64,000 nt of DNA from Eucalyptus grandis (Eukaryota > Streptophyta > Magnoliopsida > Myrtales > Myrtaceae), in NCBI RefSeq assembly GCF_016545825.1, contig NC_052619.1, positions 73,542,115 through 73,606,114 on the forward strand, written 5' to 3'. Positions 25,479 through 38,099 of the stretch are shown here, one piece after another. Within the stretch, counting starts at the first letter, position 1. The number at the start of each line of letters is the position of its first letter. A program made the position numbers and the translations under genes. The notes beneath the pieces were generated by a model. It saw only the letters and a list, made by a program, of their open reading frames with translations, made no database searches and was not told where the DNA came from.

Positions 25479-26268
25479 ATCATTCTGAGTGATGCTTGAA
25501 CGATACAGCTAATGGCGTTTCCAAATAGGGTTATCTATTGAAAAAAACCACAAGCTTTAAAATTTGCTCCACCTGAATGTAAAGTTAGTATTATCACTTA
25601 ATCAAAAGTTACAAGACTCATTTTGCTATACATTTGGAGACATATGGTCATGGGAAATTTAATCAAAGTGCCGGAGTCAAATAATGAGAAGCAACAACAG
25701 GGTGATAGGATTCCATACCGAGAATCTAGTGAACAGAGTCCATATAAGTGGAGTTACGCTCGCCGGTGTAGGGGTCGCCAGTGCGGTAACAATGGGAGAG
25801 GAGGCGAGAGGTGTAGTAGCCCACAAAAGAGAACAAGAGTATTGCAGCAGGGCCTGCAGTCCAACCCAGCTGAGCAATGTCCCATGACCGGCAAAGCACT
25901 CCTGCTCCTACCATCCCTGTTATTATATTCACGCTCGCGGTCCATAAGGTCCCTGATCGGTCAGCCGATAAAATCTGATCAACCCTTTACATTTGGAAAA
26001 CTTTCATTATCTCTTGAGTTAGTTTTTCAGTAATTTATGAAGGAATTACACTTGGATAAAGCATATTAAACTGTTACTCCGAGTACAAAAAATGTATATT
26101 TCGCACAATAATATGTGCCAAACTTGTTATAAACAAATAGAAAAGAGTTAGACAATATAATACAAGAAGATAAGGTTGATTACCGGTTCGTTTGAGGTGG
26201 CCATCGTCGAGGGAGTCGAAGCATTTGGAGACAATCTGAGGAAGCGTTTTAATGGAGATGTCACCCAT
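25479..26268 (-). pseudogene. AAP pseudogene B, exons 1-3
   Basis: Exon 1 is 26184-26268 (MGDISIKTLP...), exon 2 is 25719-25952 (234 bp; 'GMVGAGVLCRSWDIAQLGW', 'YRTGDPYTGERNSTYMDSV') and exon 3 is 25479-25572 (94 bp; 'ITLFGNAISC'). Splice sites are canonical in each case: G|GTAATC, G|GTATGG and AT|GTGAGT donors, CAG acceptors. Exon 2 ends with a premature TAG in place of the TCG seen in copy C, and exon 3 has TAG in place of TAT. Exons 4-6 are gone; the intron after exon 3 runs to about 25240 and then meets the promoter-side flank of pseudogene A. A frame of 78 codons at 25242-25478 is intron, as the equivalent stretch of copy C is spliced out in the model. A copy deleted by unequal exchange is the simplest reading. 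Confidence 0.88.
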
Positions 26269-26283
26269 CTAAAATATCGCAAA

Positions 26284-26558
26284 AACTCAAACTACAACAA
26301 AAAGAAAAAAAAAAAAAAAGGAAAAAAAGAAGAAGGAAATAACAATTGTTAGCTAGTTGTGTGCGTGGAAACTAAATTCTGTCTTGCCAAATGAATAGAC
26401 CATCAAATAGATTCATACATCCGGGGTCATGTTCTACTTGAAAGTTTAATTACCACTAACCGAGTCAAAATTCGTGAGAAGTGTGTTTTTCTTTCTGTCT
26501 GAGGTTAGTTTGGAGAGAGAGATGGACGTGGCGAAAACGAGAATATATGCAAGGGTAG

Positions 26559-26600
<42 letters not shown>

Positions 26601-26700
26601 TTGAACTTAGAAATTAGAAGAGAGAAAGGAGGGATTGAAATGTGTTTTTATAATGTGCGGAGTTAGGATTCACGAAAGATATTGGGAACAGGTCCGCAAG
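26284..26700. other. Upstream flank of AAP pseudogene B with poly(A) and (GA)n
   Basis: This flank shares 'GTTAGC-AGTTGTGTG-GTGGAAACTAAA' and 'TTGCCAAATGAA' with the upstream flanks of AAP copies A (24840-24900) and C (61995-62055), so the promoter regions were copied with the genes. A poly(A)-rich run is at about 26303-26325 and a (GA)n microsatellite at 26562-26598. Confidence 0.7.
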
Positions 26701-29700
26701 TATTGCGAGAAATTACGAAACCCTTTCTATAGAGGAGATAAACGCGGCAACATGGGTTCAAGTCAAACTATAAAGACTTGCCGGCCGTAGCTTCATTTCC
26801 TTATTGCTATTATCATTGTTTTTTTTTTACCAGAAGGCAAGTGGAAAGAGCCTAAGAGGGCTTGTCCTATCAGTTAAAAGAGTTTCAAGTCAAGACACAA
26901 CATCATCCATTGCATATATAGCTAGAGATTCTAATTTTGATTTTTGGCGATGACAAAGAAAAAACTAAAAAAATCTAAGGTCCCAATTATCCCGAAATTA
27001 ACATTATTAACTCTATAATAAGTTATGAGGCACTTAGAAAGTAAATCATCGTGGTGCGAATTATGTGCCCATATTTGATGTTGGATGCAGATTTAGATTT
27101 GTATGCGAGAATCCATAATACTTCACTACCGCAAAAAGAATTTCAAAAAAATGATAACATTAATAGAAAGAGATTTCTGAACACCTCAAAATATTTGTTG
27201 ACTGGGTCCGCCTTTGTGGGGCCTAGCCAACGTGAAAAAATAAAATAAAGCAGTCAAAGTCAAAAAGCAATAAGAAGAGGAAAAAAGGGCTGCTCGTTCG
27301 TGAAGTGGAGAGGGAGAGAGGGGGAGCACCAAGAGCTCGCGAAGAAAAAGTAGAAAAAGATTGCGGCTTTCTTATCTTGATTTGAAGACCAAATGTAATC
27401 CGAATTGACTCAAATTTCAATATGTTTTCGTGAGATCGTGCAGTAAAAGTTAATTGTTTTATTCATTAAGAGCTTTCTTTGAATTTTCTGATGACGGCTA
27501 AGGTTTTCATACTCTATATGTCATAATTCACCTTCGTGGTGGTGGTGTATTGTTGTATTATTGATTGTTAAGCCTTTAATGTGTGATTAGAGAAAAACTT
27601 ATTGTGTGTATCTTAGTATTTTTAGTAATTAATAGAAATTTTTCGTGGTCAGTAATTTTCCCATATTGAGTTTTCCACATAAAATCTTGATGTTATTATT
27701 GGTTTATCCCCTTAACATTTCGGCATTATATTTACATATTATGAGGTCGTATTGCTAGAATATATTGTTGGTTATTGTTGAGGTTAAGTCGATTTTGGTC
27801 GGTTTAATTTTGGGGGGAAATTTAATTTTGGATTGGATTAGTCCTTAGTGAATTGTTGTCCAGTTCTCCCCAACAATATTAGAGAAAACTTATATCCTTG
27901 GACTCAATGAGCATCTCAAAAATTGTATTGGCACAGTTTGTTCTGACTAAGCTAAAAATGAATTTCATGTTTGGTGCTCTTCCTGTTTTGTCCCCATTGA
28001 ACGTGGCTTTTCATTTTTTTTTTTGGTACTATTTGTAGCTTTTAATGGTTGCAAAAGATCTCCTTCTCTGTATTTTTGAAATCCTTGTGTCCCACGTACA
28101 TTTCATATTTAGGGATCACTATATATTGCCTACCACTCGGCACGCAGTAAAAGATGGGCCTTGACTTGGCTCGAGTGATCACACTTAAAGATGACCCAAG
28201 ATTGATAATTTATCGGAGCATCTACAGGGTCGGGAAAATTATCTAAAATTTCTTAAATGAATTATACGACTATTAATTCAGTCTCAAATTTCTGATTAGT
28301 TTAGTTTTACACATTTGATAACTTTCTAATATAGTGCTACTAAATTTTAGTCGAAAAATTTGGATGTAAATATATAGTTGGCCATCTTATGCTGCGCAGT
28401 CAATAATCAAGATCTTGCGTGGCATAGTTGATAATTGAAATCCCATATCAGCCATCAAAAACAGCGTCATTTCAATGTGAAACTAGCGGTGAGCAAAAGG
28501 AATTATAATCAAATCGGTTAGTTCTAGGCCATTCTAAAGGATATTGGGTCCGGTTTCCAATTTCAAAAAAATTAAAACAATCATTTTTGGTGTCATTTTA
28601 GGTTCCATGTCTGTAATTGCCCACTTGGACCACTCGGACCGGATCAACTATTTTTTTTGTTATATTCTTGAAAATCTGTAAAAAAAAAAAAAAATCCCAT
28701 CAAGCCTCAAGTACTCTCTCGCATGAGTCGCTCCCGTTCACAAATCTAAACAAACAACCCTAATCTCTCTCTCTCTCGCTCTCGCTCACCACCCTCTAGC
28801 TCGAGTGTACCGACTCGCCTCCCCCTCGCGGTCTCGCTCTCTTGCTCAACTCTCACCTTCCTCTCTTGCTCTGCTTTTGGCCGCTCGACTCTCACTCTCT
28901 GTCTCGCATCACATCGAAGTAAATGCTCTTTTTTTTTCGTTCTTTGTAAACCATTTCGAATTTTTTGCCCGAGGAAGAAAACCAGCAAAAAGCCCCTAGA
29001 TTCAGAGAGTTCCCGTGAACACGCATTTCGATTGCCCATGAAGCGAAAGTGAAAATACCTAAATTGATTGAAATATAAGAATTAAAAAAAAAAAAAACAC
29101 GGGACCGGTTCCATTGGCCACCCATGAAGGGACCAATCCGGTCCAGTTTCAAGGGGCTTCAGTTTGATTCCCAATTTCAGAAATTGGAAAACGGTCCCTA
29201 TGATTTGATTCCCAATTCTTGGGTGAAACTGCTCGAAAGCCAATAAACCCCACTTGAAATCTCCAAACAACATTGCATTGCTTCCTTCTTGCCTCAAATA
29301 CCTTCGATCTCGCCCAAATCACCCGATGAACCTTAAGTGAGATCTTGCAGAAATTGCTCTCAATGTTTGGCCCAAATTCGATCCCTTCTTGCCATTTCTC
29401 TCAAGCCGAGTCTCTGTTTCGTCAAATCAACCGTAATTTACTCTCCCATTCCGCCTGACACCTTCATCCTCGCAATCTCACATTCGCCCATCCAAATCGT
29501 GAATGCCCAATGGGGAACAGAGGTAATTCGTGAGCATGCAAAGTTTTTAATGGTCAATTCGATGAGATTCGAACTAGTCCGATGAAGAGTTCCTTGGGAC
29601 TCTCACTTTACGTGCCTTGTCTCCCGCTGATTCGCTTCAGAACGTGCAGGTCCATTTGATTCAGAAGACCTCTTTGTGATCCATGTTTATTGGCTTTTTT

Positions 29701-30369
29701 GAGCTCATTCAAGCACCTTCTATGATTTTTTAGGTCAGGCACAGCTTCTATGATTTAAATGGTCACGCATTGATTGGCTTTATGGAGTTCAAGTATTATG
29801 TTTAGTCTCTGATATATCTCTGTGGATTTTCAGGATAATTGCGGTAAGCCTATTACCGGAAGTGCACAGCTCCTTGCTGTTTCACCGCAATGTAGATGTT
29901 GATATCAAGGAAATCACAGTGACTTGCAGCGTTTACCTGCTCAGTGTCTTCACTTTTGAAGTATGGGGATTTTTGCTGCTGAGGGCACATATTTCACACA
30001 ATATAGAGGTTAATTGAAATTCATTGGGTGGGGAACTAGATGATCTGAATGCGGCCTGGGCCCGTTAGATTCTCCTTTCTCTTTTCTTATATGCTATCCT
30101 CACTACTTGTAGATGGCAGAATTACAAAAGGAAATTGCAATGGTAAAGGGAAAAGAGGATAAATCAATATTTGGTACTCTATAAGCTTGACAAATCGAAG
30201 GATACAGTCAATTCATTTCATATGGCCTGACTTATGACTCCTTTGGATATCATGGTCAATCATACAATCAATTCATTTGATCCTTGTCGTTGATTAGGAA
30301 GATTATTTATACATATTATGGCCACGTTATATGAAAATATGATATGTAAGATATGTAGATCATAACTCA
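26701..30369. other. Long intergenic region, nothing firmly assigned
   Basis: No recognisable gene. At 28690-28920 there is a pyrimidine-rich stretch (AACCCTAATCTCTCTCTC...) of the kind seen in plant 5' leaders, with no coding exon I can tie to it. An imperfect inverted pair, GGTCCGGTTTCCAATTTC at about 28546-28563 and GAAATTGGAAAACGGTCCC at 29180-29198, brackets this stretch and may mark an old transposon. A plus-strand frame of 82 codons at 29337-29585 has no known motif. Confidence 0.5.
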
Positions 30370-30800
30370 ATAGACGTGTGTGTAGTCAACACGATAAATT
30401 GGCAACAGCTAACCTCTTCAATGAGGCAGATTTGTTTAAATTTATTTGATTCGATTTGAAAGCATTCCTAAGGTAACTTAACCTATACAGAATAATTCGA
30501 AATTTTCCTTATAATTGGGAAATTAAGTGAGCCCTAATCCTTGATATTCTTAATTGTACTTATTCTTAGCAAATAGCTAATAAAGTCTCATCATAGTAAT
30601 ACAAATTACAATATCACGAAAACAAATTAATGCATTAAAATTATGCTTTGTGTATTTAAAATTAGCTTCAGCCTCGTCAAATTCACCTTTACATTGGTAA
30701 GTAATTATAAATGCAAAAAATTATAACTTTAGAATCTGTAAATGACCCTCAACAAAAATAAACTATAGATAAATACCTATAACCAATCAATTTTGCGAAT
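30370..30800 (+). repeat. Dispersed repeat, copy 2 of a direct pair
   Basis: This is the partner of 22860-23310 in the same orientation. It begins near 'AACACGATAAATTGGCAACAGCTAACCTCTTCA', so the shared part includes the end of the tandemly duplicated block found upstream of the GC-rich island, but not the island itself. Confidence 0.8.
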
Positions 30801-33180
30801 TAGATGGATCCCTTTTTTTTTCACACGGGACCCTCAAAGCGGCCTAGTAAATTAGAAAAAAGCTTGCGTCCAAAGCAGACGAGAATGTAGAATCAAAACA
30901 AACTGATTCGACTCTAGAACAAATACAACAACAACAAACCCCTTATTTAAATTGACAGGGTATATCTACTTTAAATGGACGAGTTGATAGAGTAGATGAA
31001 TGGACTCAAATTATACCAAATAGTAATAATAATAATAAATTCATCAAGCGCACCCCCTGATTTGGTGTGTAATGTGGCTTCTCGCAAAATCGATAGATCT
31101 TGAATTAGATTTGTGCTTGTTCTTCAAATTCAGCAGAATGGCTAGCTAGCCACTCCTAAGGAAGTTCCGGGGTCTGCAAAAGTCAGTTGAATAGAGGCAC
31201 CACTTGGCTATAATGCAAATCTTGATCGATCCGTGATTGGTGATAGGATCCTGTGTCGCTTCCTTCGCTAAGAAGTTTGTATTGTACGTTTGCCCCCACA
31301 GATGAGAGCTTATATTATTCTTTGATCTTAAGGCATGAAGCAAATTCTAAGTAAACATTCAACTTTAAATTTCTCTAAAAATATTACATCACAACTCATA
31401 CCAATCCTAAAAAGGACCATTATTTCGATAAACAAAGATTCTTCCAAGTTCTATTATAAATATAAGTAAATGTAAGTAATGCATGTGTTGTAGTTCTATA
31501 TCATTTTCTGTGAAATCAATATACCCTAAAAATAATATTATTCCTTCTGATTATGAGATTAGTATTGTGATTTACAGCTCTGATCTATGGAAGGAAAAGG
31601 AATGTAACAAATGAATAAGTAGTTATCAACCCACAAATGAGCGGGCCAAGGGGAACGACGATCGTATTCCTTGACTCCATCTACTGTGTAAGAATCTAGC
31701 ATTGAATGCTTGAGCTACACTGCGCTTCCTAGGACTAAACTTGCCCGAAACCCTTTATCTTACATTGCAAGAAAATGTTTTGTGGGCTTCAGAAGATACA
31801 TAGAGCCTAGAGATGGGGAAAAAGATTCATTAATTTATAATGTTAATTTGCATGCATGCGACCTTATATTGAGATTTAGTTCAAATACATGAAGGAGACT
31901 CCATGAATGGTTGGGGCTTTCAAACTGTTATCTGTTTGACAAAACGCCTACACCGAATCGAGTACCCTTTTTCTAATTGTTAGCATTCATTGGACAATTT
32001 TTCAACTTCTTGTCACAAGTCCTAGTTTTGGTTGTGCTATCTAGACTTATTCGGGGTCTGTTAACAATGGCATGGTGAGTTCAAGTTCATGTTCTAAAAC
32101 CTCTTGGAAGGCCAGGATTAAACCATCAGTCAATGGTGGATGGATACCCATGGAGAAAGTGCGTTCAGGTACGCAAACACAGGGAACGTAATCTTTATGC
32201 TAAACTATGTCTAACTTGTTTTCAATATCTTTAAATGTTCTGCATTTACGAATCAAGAGTTTGCTGACCGTAAGAGAACTCCATGCACAAGAAATTAGTT
32301 CGATGGCCTGAGGTTCTTCCATCACGTAATGCTGTTGAGTGTATAGTACGTAAAGTATCTCACGAGGTCCTTAACAGGTACCAGATTCAAAGTGGCTTTA
32401 AAGAAATGGTCATAATTTTGGAAGAAAGAGGGGTTGTTGTGTGGAATAAAGGGAGAGAGAGCTTGCTTTAAGAGGAAAATGCTGAATGACAGTTATCTTT
32501 AGAAGTTAATAATGTCTTTCCTTCATACCCTTTCAAAGAGTGTCTCTCCATCATAACATATCGAGACGAACTGGTACATTTTAATCGCACTCTATCATGG
32601 ACGTACTAATAAAGTATAACATCTCCTACTTGGACATGATGGGCTTAATAGCGTTCTATCAAGAATATAAGGCATTCAACATTCGTCTACTTTAGAAACA
32701 ATTCATATTTTGTAAGAAAGCCATACGACCGTGAGCCAAGTAGCATCGACACTAACATGCAACACCCGACATGACATGCCAATACGTCGTTTCTTAAAAA
32801 ACAGATAATTCCGATACGTTAGGACATGTTGCATATTAAATATATATTTTTACGTAGAAATAATAAATTATCATTTTTATTATTACTTCAATTAAATTAA
32901 TTTGAATCAAATTCATAAATAAATAAATAATTAAAAAAATCCTAGAATGAATATAAACTAAAACAATTAATTCACCATTTATTAATATCATTCATTGTTT
33001 CAATTTAACAAATTCAATTCTATTTCAATAATTCATAAAACTTGGAGAAAAAACAAATGATTTATATTTTGGACTAGTATGTTAGATATGTTGGAAAAGG
33101 TAAAAAAAAAAACTTAAGGCGAGAATTCTCCATTTATTATTTTTATAATTGTGTTTTATTTTTCATAATATAAGAGGTCA

Positions 33181-33185
<5 letters not shown>
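30801..33185. other. Intergenic AT-rich DNA, no gene recognised
   Basis: Short open frames at 31146-31343 (minus), 31710-31892 (plus) and 32283-32471 (plus) carry no motif I can name. A short (AAT)n run is near 31024-31040. The stretch from about 32820 to 33170 is extremely AT-rich. Confidence 0.5.

Positions 33186-33236
<51 letters not shown>
33186..33236. repeat. (TG)n microsatellite
   Basis: About 25 uninterrupted TG dinucleotides, a likely polymorphic marker. Confidence 0.98.
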
Positions 33237-33238
<2 letters not shown>

Positions 33239-34189
33239 GATATGTTGTTACATCAATCCAAGAATACATATTCCTTAAAAGTCATACTTGACTCTTCTAA
33301 TAACACAATATATTTACAATTATATCTAAAACTACAGAAGGCGATATAATTGGTTGACTGATAAATACATATGATGGATGTAAACCAATAATAGTATTCC
33401 TTCGCATTCATGTCTTTCTCCATTTCAAAACAACTATTTTCCTAGACATGTCCCATAAAGCTATATCTATTTATGACTGTCAGTAATATGCTAAAGTAGC
33501 AACATTAATATTTCACTTCGATAACATAGTCAGAAGTAACATATGATACAAAATGAGGTAAATTATTACCTCAAGAGCTCACGCGATGGGTAAAAATGGA
33601 TAATTTTACTCACATTCCCTTATTGGTCATATAATGCACATGTAGTATGGATTACATGTTATATTGGATTTATTTTTCAATAAGAGTGTATGTCATTTAT
33701 TAAATATATCCACTATATGGATCTTAGCCTAAACATAATCATATGCTTCTCATGTACTCATGCTTAGCGTGAATGCTATATCAGCTCGCTTTCTATAGCG
33801 CCTAATTAAGTATTTACATCCGGCATCTTTCACGCATATATGATTGTGGGACTGTCATGTTCGGTCTTATCATATACAAACTACAAACCTCATTTTGACT
33901 CCAATCAATGTGACATAGTATTTTATGTACTATACTTGCTTTTCAACATTTATATGTACATAACGCCTCATCTCAACGTGCTAATTATAGCACTTGAGGT
34001 GATTGCTTGTGTGAGTGAGTCAATCATTGTCTGCTGACATACTTTTCAACAATATATGTTTGTTTGTGCTAGTCTTATAATGGATTTGTACTTATTGATA
34101 AAACATCAAATCACTAATAACAAACAAGTATGGTACATATGTTCACATATACATAACTCAATGATCCTCTACAATATTACATATCACAT
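33237..34189. other. Likely 3' LTR or 3' flank of the copia element, bounds not found
   Basis: AT-rich, without genes. The copia element to the right is on the minus strand, so its 3' LTR should lie here. I could not find a TG...CA pair with target duplication, nor a second LTR copy to compare. Confidence 0.35.
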
Positions 34190-34268
34190 TCTACGTAAAC
34201 CTAGAGGCATCCTGTAGGCTAAGAACACGTCTCTAGGAATAACATTTGTAAATGGATCAACAATCATT

Positions 34269-34540
34269 CTATTGATTTGAAATGTATTGAATGATCACTT
34301 CTTTCCGCGCTTTTATATTTCTAATGAAGTTGTTATTTATGTCAATGTGTTTTGTCCTTCCATGATACTTGGGATCTTTTACATATGCAACGGCTACTTG
34401 ACTATCACAATAAACTATCACTGGTCTTGGAACCTTAATGACAATGACTAAATTTTCTAATTTTTTTTTTAACCATACGGCTTCTTGCACTACAGCAGAG
34501 CATGCAATAAATTTTGCTTCTATTGTAGACAAGGCCATGC
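34269..34540 (-). pseudogene. Copia RNase H domain
   Basis: The minus-strand frame shows ALSTIEAKFIACSAVVQEAVWL and, after about 25 residues, 'VYCDSQVAVAYVKDPKYH' and 'RTKHIDI', the diagnostic blocks of copia RNase H (E and D positions visible). In an active element this activity removes the RNA template during reverse transcription. The domain itself is open here, but the stop codons on both sides cut it off from the rest of pol. Confidence 0.93.
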
Positions 34541-34774
34541 ATGTATGTTTCTTGCTATTTCAAGAAATTGCACATTCATTGAGTAAGAACGCATATCCAA
34601 AAGTTAAATTGTTGATTTACGCTCATATAGGTCTTCTCCCCAATCAGCTTCTAAATAGTCTAATAAGCATAAATCATTCCATTGATAACAAATTCGATAG
34701 TCCATAGTGCCTTTTAAGTATTTCAGGATTTTCTTCACTGCTTTTCATTGTGCTTGACTAAGATTTGATTTATA

Positions 34775-35940
34775 TTAACTCACCAACCCCATGACATGAC
34801 ATATGTTGGGTTGGGTATACATCATAGCATATATCAAACTTCCCACCGCACTAGCATAATGAACAATTTCCATTTCTTTATTTTCTTCTAAAGTCTTAAG
34901 ACACATCTTAGTATTTAGGCCTTTGCCTTGCATGACAGGGGTATCAATGAGATTATAATGCTGCATATTGAAATGCTTAATAATTTTCATTATATAAGAC
35001 TCTTGTGATAAAGTAAGGAGTTTTCTTGATCGATCTCTTTTGATCTTAACTCATAATATATAAGCAGCTTCTCTTATGTCATTCATTTCAAAATTATAGG
35101 ACGACCATTATTTTATAGTGATAACAAAATCCTTGTCATTTCAGTCAATAAATATCGTCAACATAAAGTGATAAAATCACAAATTTATCGTCAGACCATT
35201 CGACATATACACACCGATCTTCTTCTATCATTGTGAATCTGAAAGACATTATGGTTCGATGAAAACGAAAATACCACTGTTTAGATGATTGCTTAAGGCC
35301 ATATATTGAGCGATGAAATTTGTAAATTTTACACTCATGACCTTCAGTTATGAAACCTATTGGCTGCTTTATATAGATTTCATCATCTAGTTCTCCATTG
35401 AAAAATGCTGTCTTTACATCTATTTGATGTAATTCTAAGTCCAAATGTGCACTAATGGCTAAGATAACGCGTATTAAGGCAAACCTTATAACTGGTGAAA
35501 TTGTTTCCTCATAGTCTAAACCCTCTTGTTAAGTATAACATTTTGCCACAAGATGAGCCTTATACTTTTTAATGAATTCATCCACCCTTCGCTTAATCTT
35601 GAAAACCTATTTAGTTATAATAGTTACAATTGGATGGTAGATTAGCCAAGTCCCAAACGTGGTTTGCCCTCATTCCATTTAATCTTCTAAAGTTTTTCTC
35701 CATCCTTTTTTATCAAAGGATGAGAGAGCCTCTTGGATAATTTTAGGCTCAGCATTGTCTTGCGAAGTAATTATTAATTCTTCCCATTCAATCTCAAAAC
35801 GACAACAAGGAATATTTTTACGATTACTTTTACGTAACTGAACTTCTTTTGAATTCAGTTCGTCAAGCAATGCGACACTCCCACTAAGTCTTGTATGTCG
35901 AGACAAATCTTTATTTCCCTCGACAACATTAGTGGGTATG
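34775..35940 (-). pseudogene. Copia reverse transcriptase region
   Basis: Pieces in several frames cover the linker before RT (EPKIIQEALSSFDKKGW at about 35690-35750, 'MRANHVWDLANLPSN' at about 35630-35680), the N-terminal RT block (HQIDVKTAFFNGELDDEIYI, 35370-35440), 'SIYGLKQSSKQWYFRFH' and the catalytic YVDDIY at about 35145-35165. The thumb/connection part with 'YASAVGSLIYAMMYTQPNI' is at about 34800-34880. The YVDD core is intact but stops and shifts between pieces prevent a full enzyme. The order and orientation agree with the RNase H to the left and the integrase to the right. Confidence 0.93.
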
Positions 35941-36221
35941 TTATAAGGGTCTTCTATCTCATATGATTAGAAGTCCTTATCAACCTCACATCTACTAGGA
36001 AAATCGTTCTCTAAGAACGTAATATCTTGTGACTCCATTTTGGTCACACTTCCATCAGCTTGTTCACCTAAGAACGAATACCCTTTGGAGTATTCCAAAT
36101 ATCTTATAAATATACATTTCTTCCCTCTAGAGCCTAATTTACTATATTTATGGGAAGAATCACAAATATAAACTACACACCTCCAATGACATATATTACT
36201 TAAGTCTGGTTTCCTACCAGT

Positions 36222-37046
36222 TCACAATTCATAATGAGTGGAAGTGATTGACTTTGAGGATACACGATTAAGTATGTAGATAGTAGTCAACAATGCATCT
36301 CCGTAATATGAGATAGGTAAATTTGCTTGCGTCATAATAGACCTAACTATTTCCAATAAGGTTCTATTCATTCTTTCAGCAACCCCATTTTGTTGCAAAG
36401 TATCAGGAATAATCAATTGTCTTACAATTCCCTTTTCATCACAATGAGCCTTGAATTGCTCAAATAGATACTTACGTCTACGATCGGTTGTCAATGCCTT
36501 TATTATTTTGTTCAACTAATTCTTTACTAATGTTATATATTGTCTCAAGCAGCCTAATGCTTCTGACTTATGGGAGATTGGAAAGACATAACCGAAATGC
36601 GTAAAGTCATCTATAAAAGTAATGAAATATGGGACTCTATGCGTCGCCCTCACGTTCAATGGACCACAAATATCAGAATGTATGAATTGCAATGGAAGTT
36701 CGACTATAGTTCATTGATCAAAAAGTTTTCTAGTTGTTTTTTCTGCTAGACAATGTTCATATATAGGTAGATCAATATTAGCAAGTGACCCTAAAAGGCT
36801 TTCTCTAGCTAACATTTGTATTCTTTGTAACCCAATGTGACATAGCCTAGCATACCAAGTACTTGCATCAATCTCAACATTACTAGAAGATGTAATTAAA
36901 GAAAAACAACCATCAATGTCTAACACCATAAAACCATTTAATATATGACCAAAACTATAATAAATTGTTCCAAATAAAATATCAACACAATCACTATGAA
37001 AATTCAATACATGATGTAGGCTAAGAAGAAAAACTATAGAAACCAA
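36222..37046 (-). pseudogene. Copia integrase with GAG-pre-integrase domain
   Basis: The GAG-pre-integrase part (36711-37046) contains 'YARLCHIGLQRIQML' and 'YEHCLAEKTTRKLF', a degraded zinc-binding block. The integrase core follows: a frame between 36520 and 36710 holds HSDICGP and FIDDF, and 36222-36515 begins 'TTDRRRKYLFEQFKAHC' and contains 'QQNGVAERMNRTLLEI', which supplies the glutamate of the DDE set. At least two frame changes split the core. Confidence 0.92.
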
Positions 37047-37751
37047 GTTCCGTCGAATATTTGGAGCGTAAAGGACATCATGTAGAAATAGGCTTCAACC
37101 ATCATGTAAAATTAATTTACAAGTGCTAATACCCTTCACTTCAACTCTTGAGTTATTCCCAACATATATTGTGGCATCCCAAAAATAACTCATGGCCATG
37201 TGTTTTATAAGTAGGAGTTTATTGATTTATGATTTCAAGATTTATGGCCAAGTGAATAAGAATGATCTGGTATTTATATAAATGGATAATTATTTTATTG
37301 GAAATGCGTCCCATGTCCATGTGAGACCAATGATTTTATTTGATGAGGAAATTATGTTTTTGGCCATGAATTTTATAAGTTGGATTTTATTAAACTATGT
37401 GACAAAGTATTATGGCCATTTAAATTTGTAATTTGGTAACTTGTATAAGTGGGATTAAGATGCATTATCAAAAATAAATATGGGCCATTTAAGCTTGGAC
37501 TTTAGGCCCAAGAGTGTTGGCCTAAAGTGGGCCAAGAGGCCCGTCCCAAGGAGCCCATGAAGTGGTTGACCAAGGCTGGCCCAAGCCCAGCCAAATGAAG
37601 GCCCATCATGTGCATGGCAAAAGTGCCAAGTGGCAAGAAAAGCTTGCCAAGTGTTGCCCCTTTGTAACCAAGTGTCCCTCCATGCAAGAAGTAAAGCATG
37701 CAAGGGTTTTAATTCAACTAAAAGGAAAAGGGGAGGGGGATTTCGACCAGA

Positions 37752-37784
<33 letters not shown>

Positions 37785-38099
37785 TACTGTCCAAAGAAAG
37801 AAGAGAGAAAGAGAGGAAGAGAGGAAGAGGAGACGCTGTCGAGCCCGCCTAGTCCCGCCGTCGTTCTTGCTGTGTTTTCCTTTGATTTAAGGCAAGTGAA
37901 GTCCTAAAACCTACCATTTGCATTGATGTGATGTGTGTGTAGAAGATGGTGAATGTTGGTTGCGGTAGATGTGATGAAAAGTCGAAGCTTTGGGGAGAAA
38001 TTCGTTGGCCATGCATGCTGTTTCTGGAAAGACCAGTCTGACCGTCCATGAGATTGTGTGTTGCATGTGACTTTTTAGTCAGAATATTGTTTTGATTGC

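Noticed and set aside
28746..29039. ORFs on both strands at 28.75-29.04 kb
   Set aside because: Composed of Arg/Glu or Ser/Leu repeats from CT-rich DNA. There is no homology I can name.
37562..37890. Two overlapping plus-strand ORFs in LTR A
   Set aside because: They read through a (GA)n tract and share no residues with the short ORFs of LTRs B and C.
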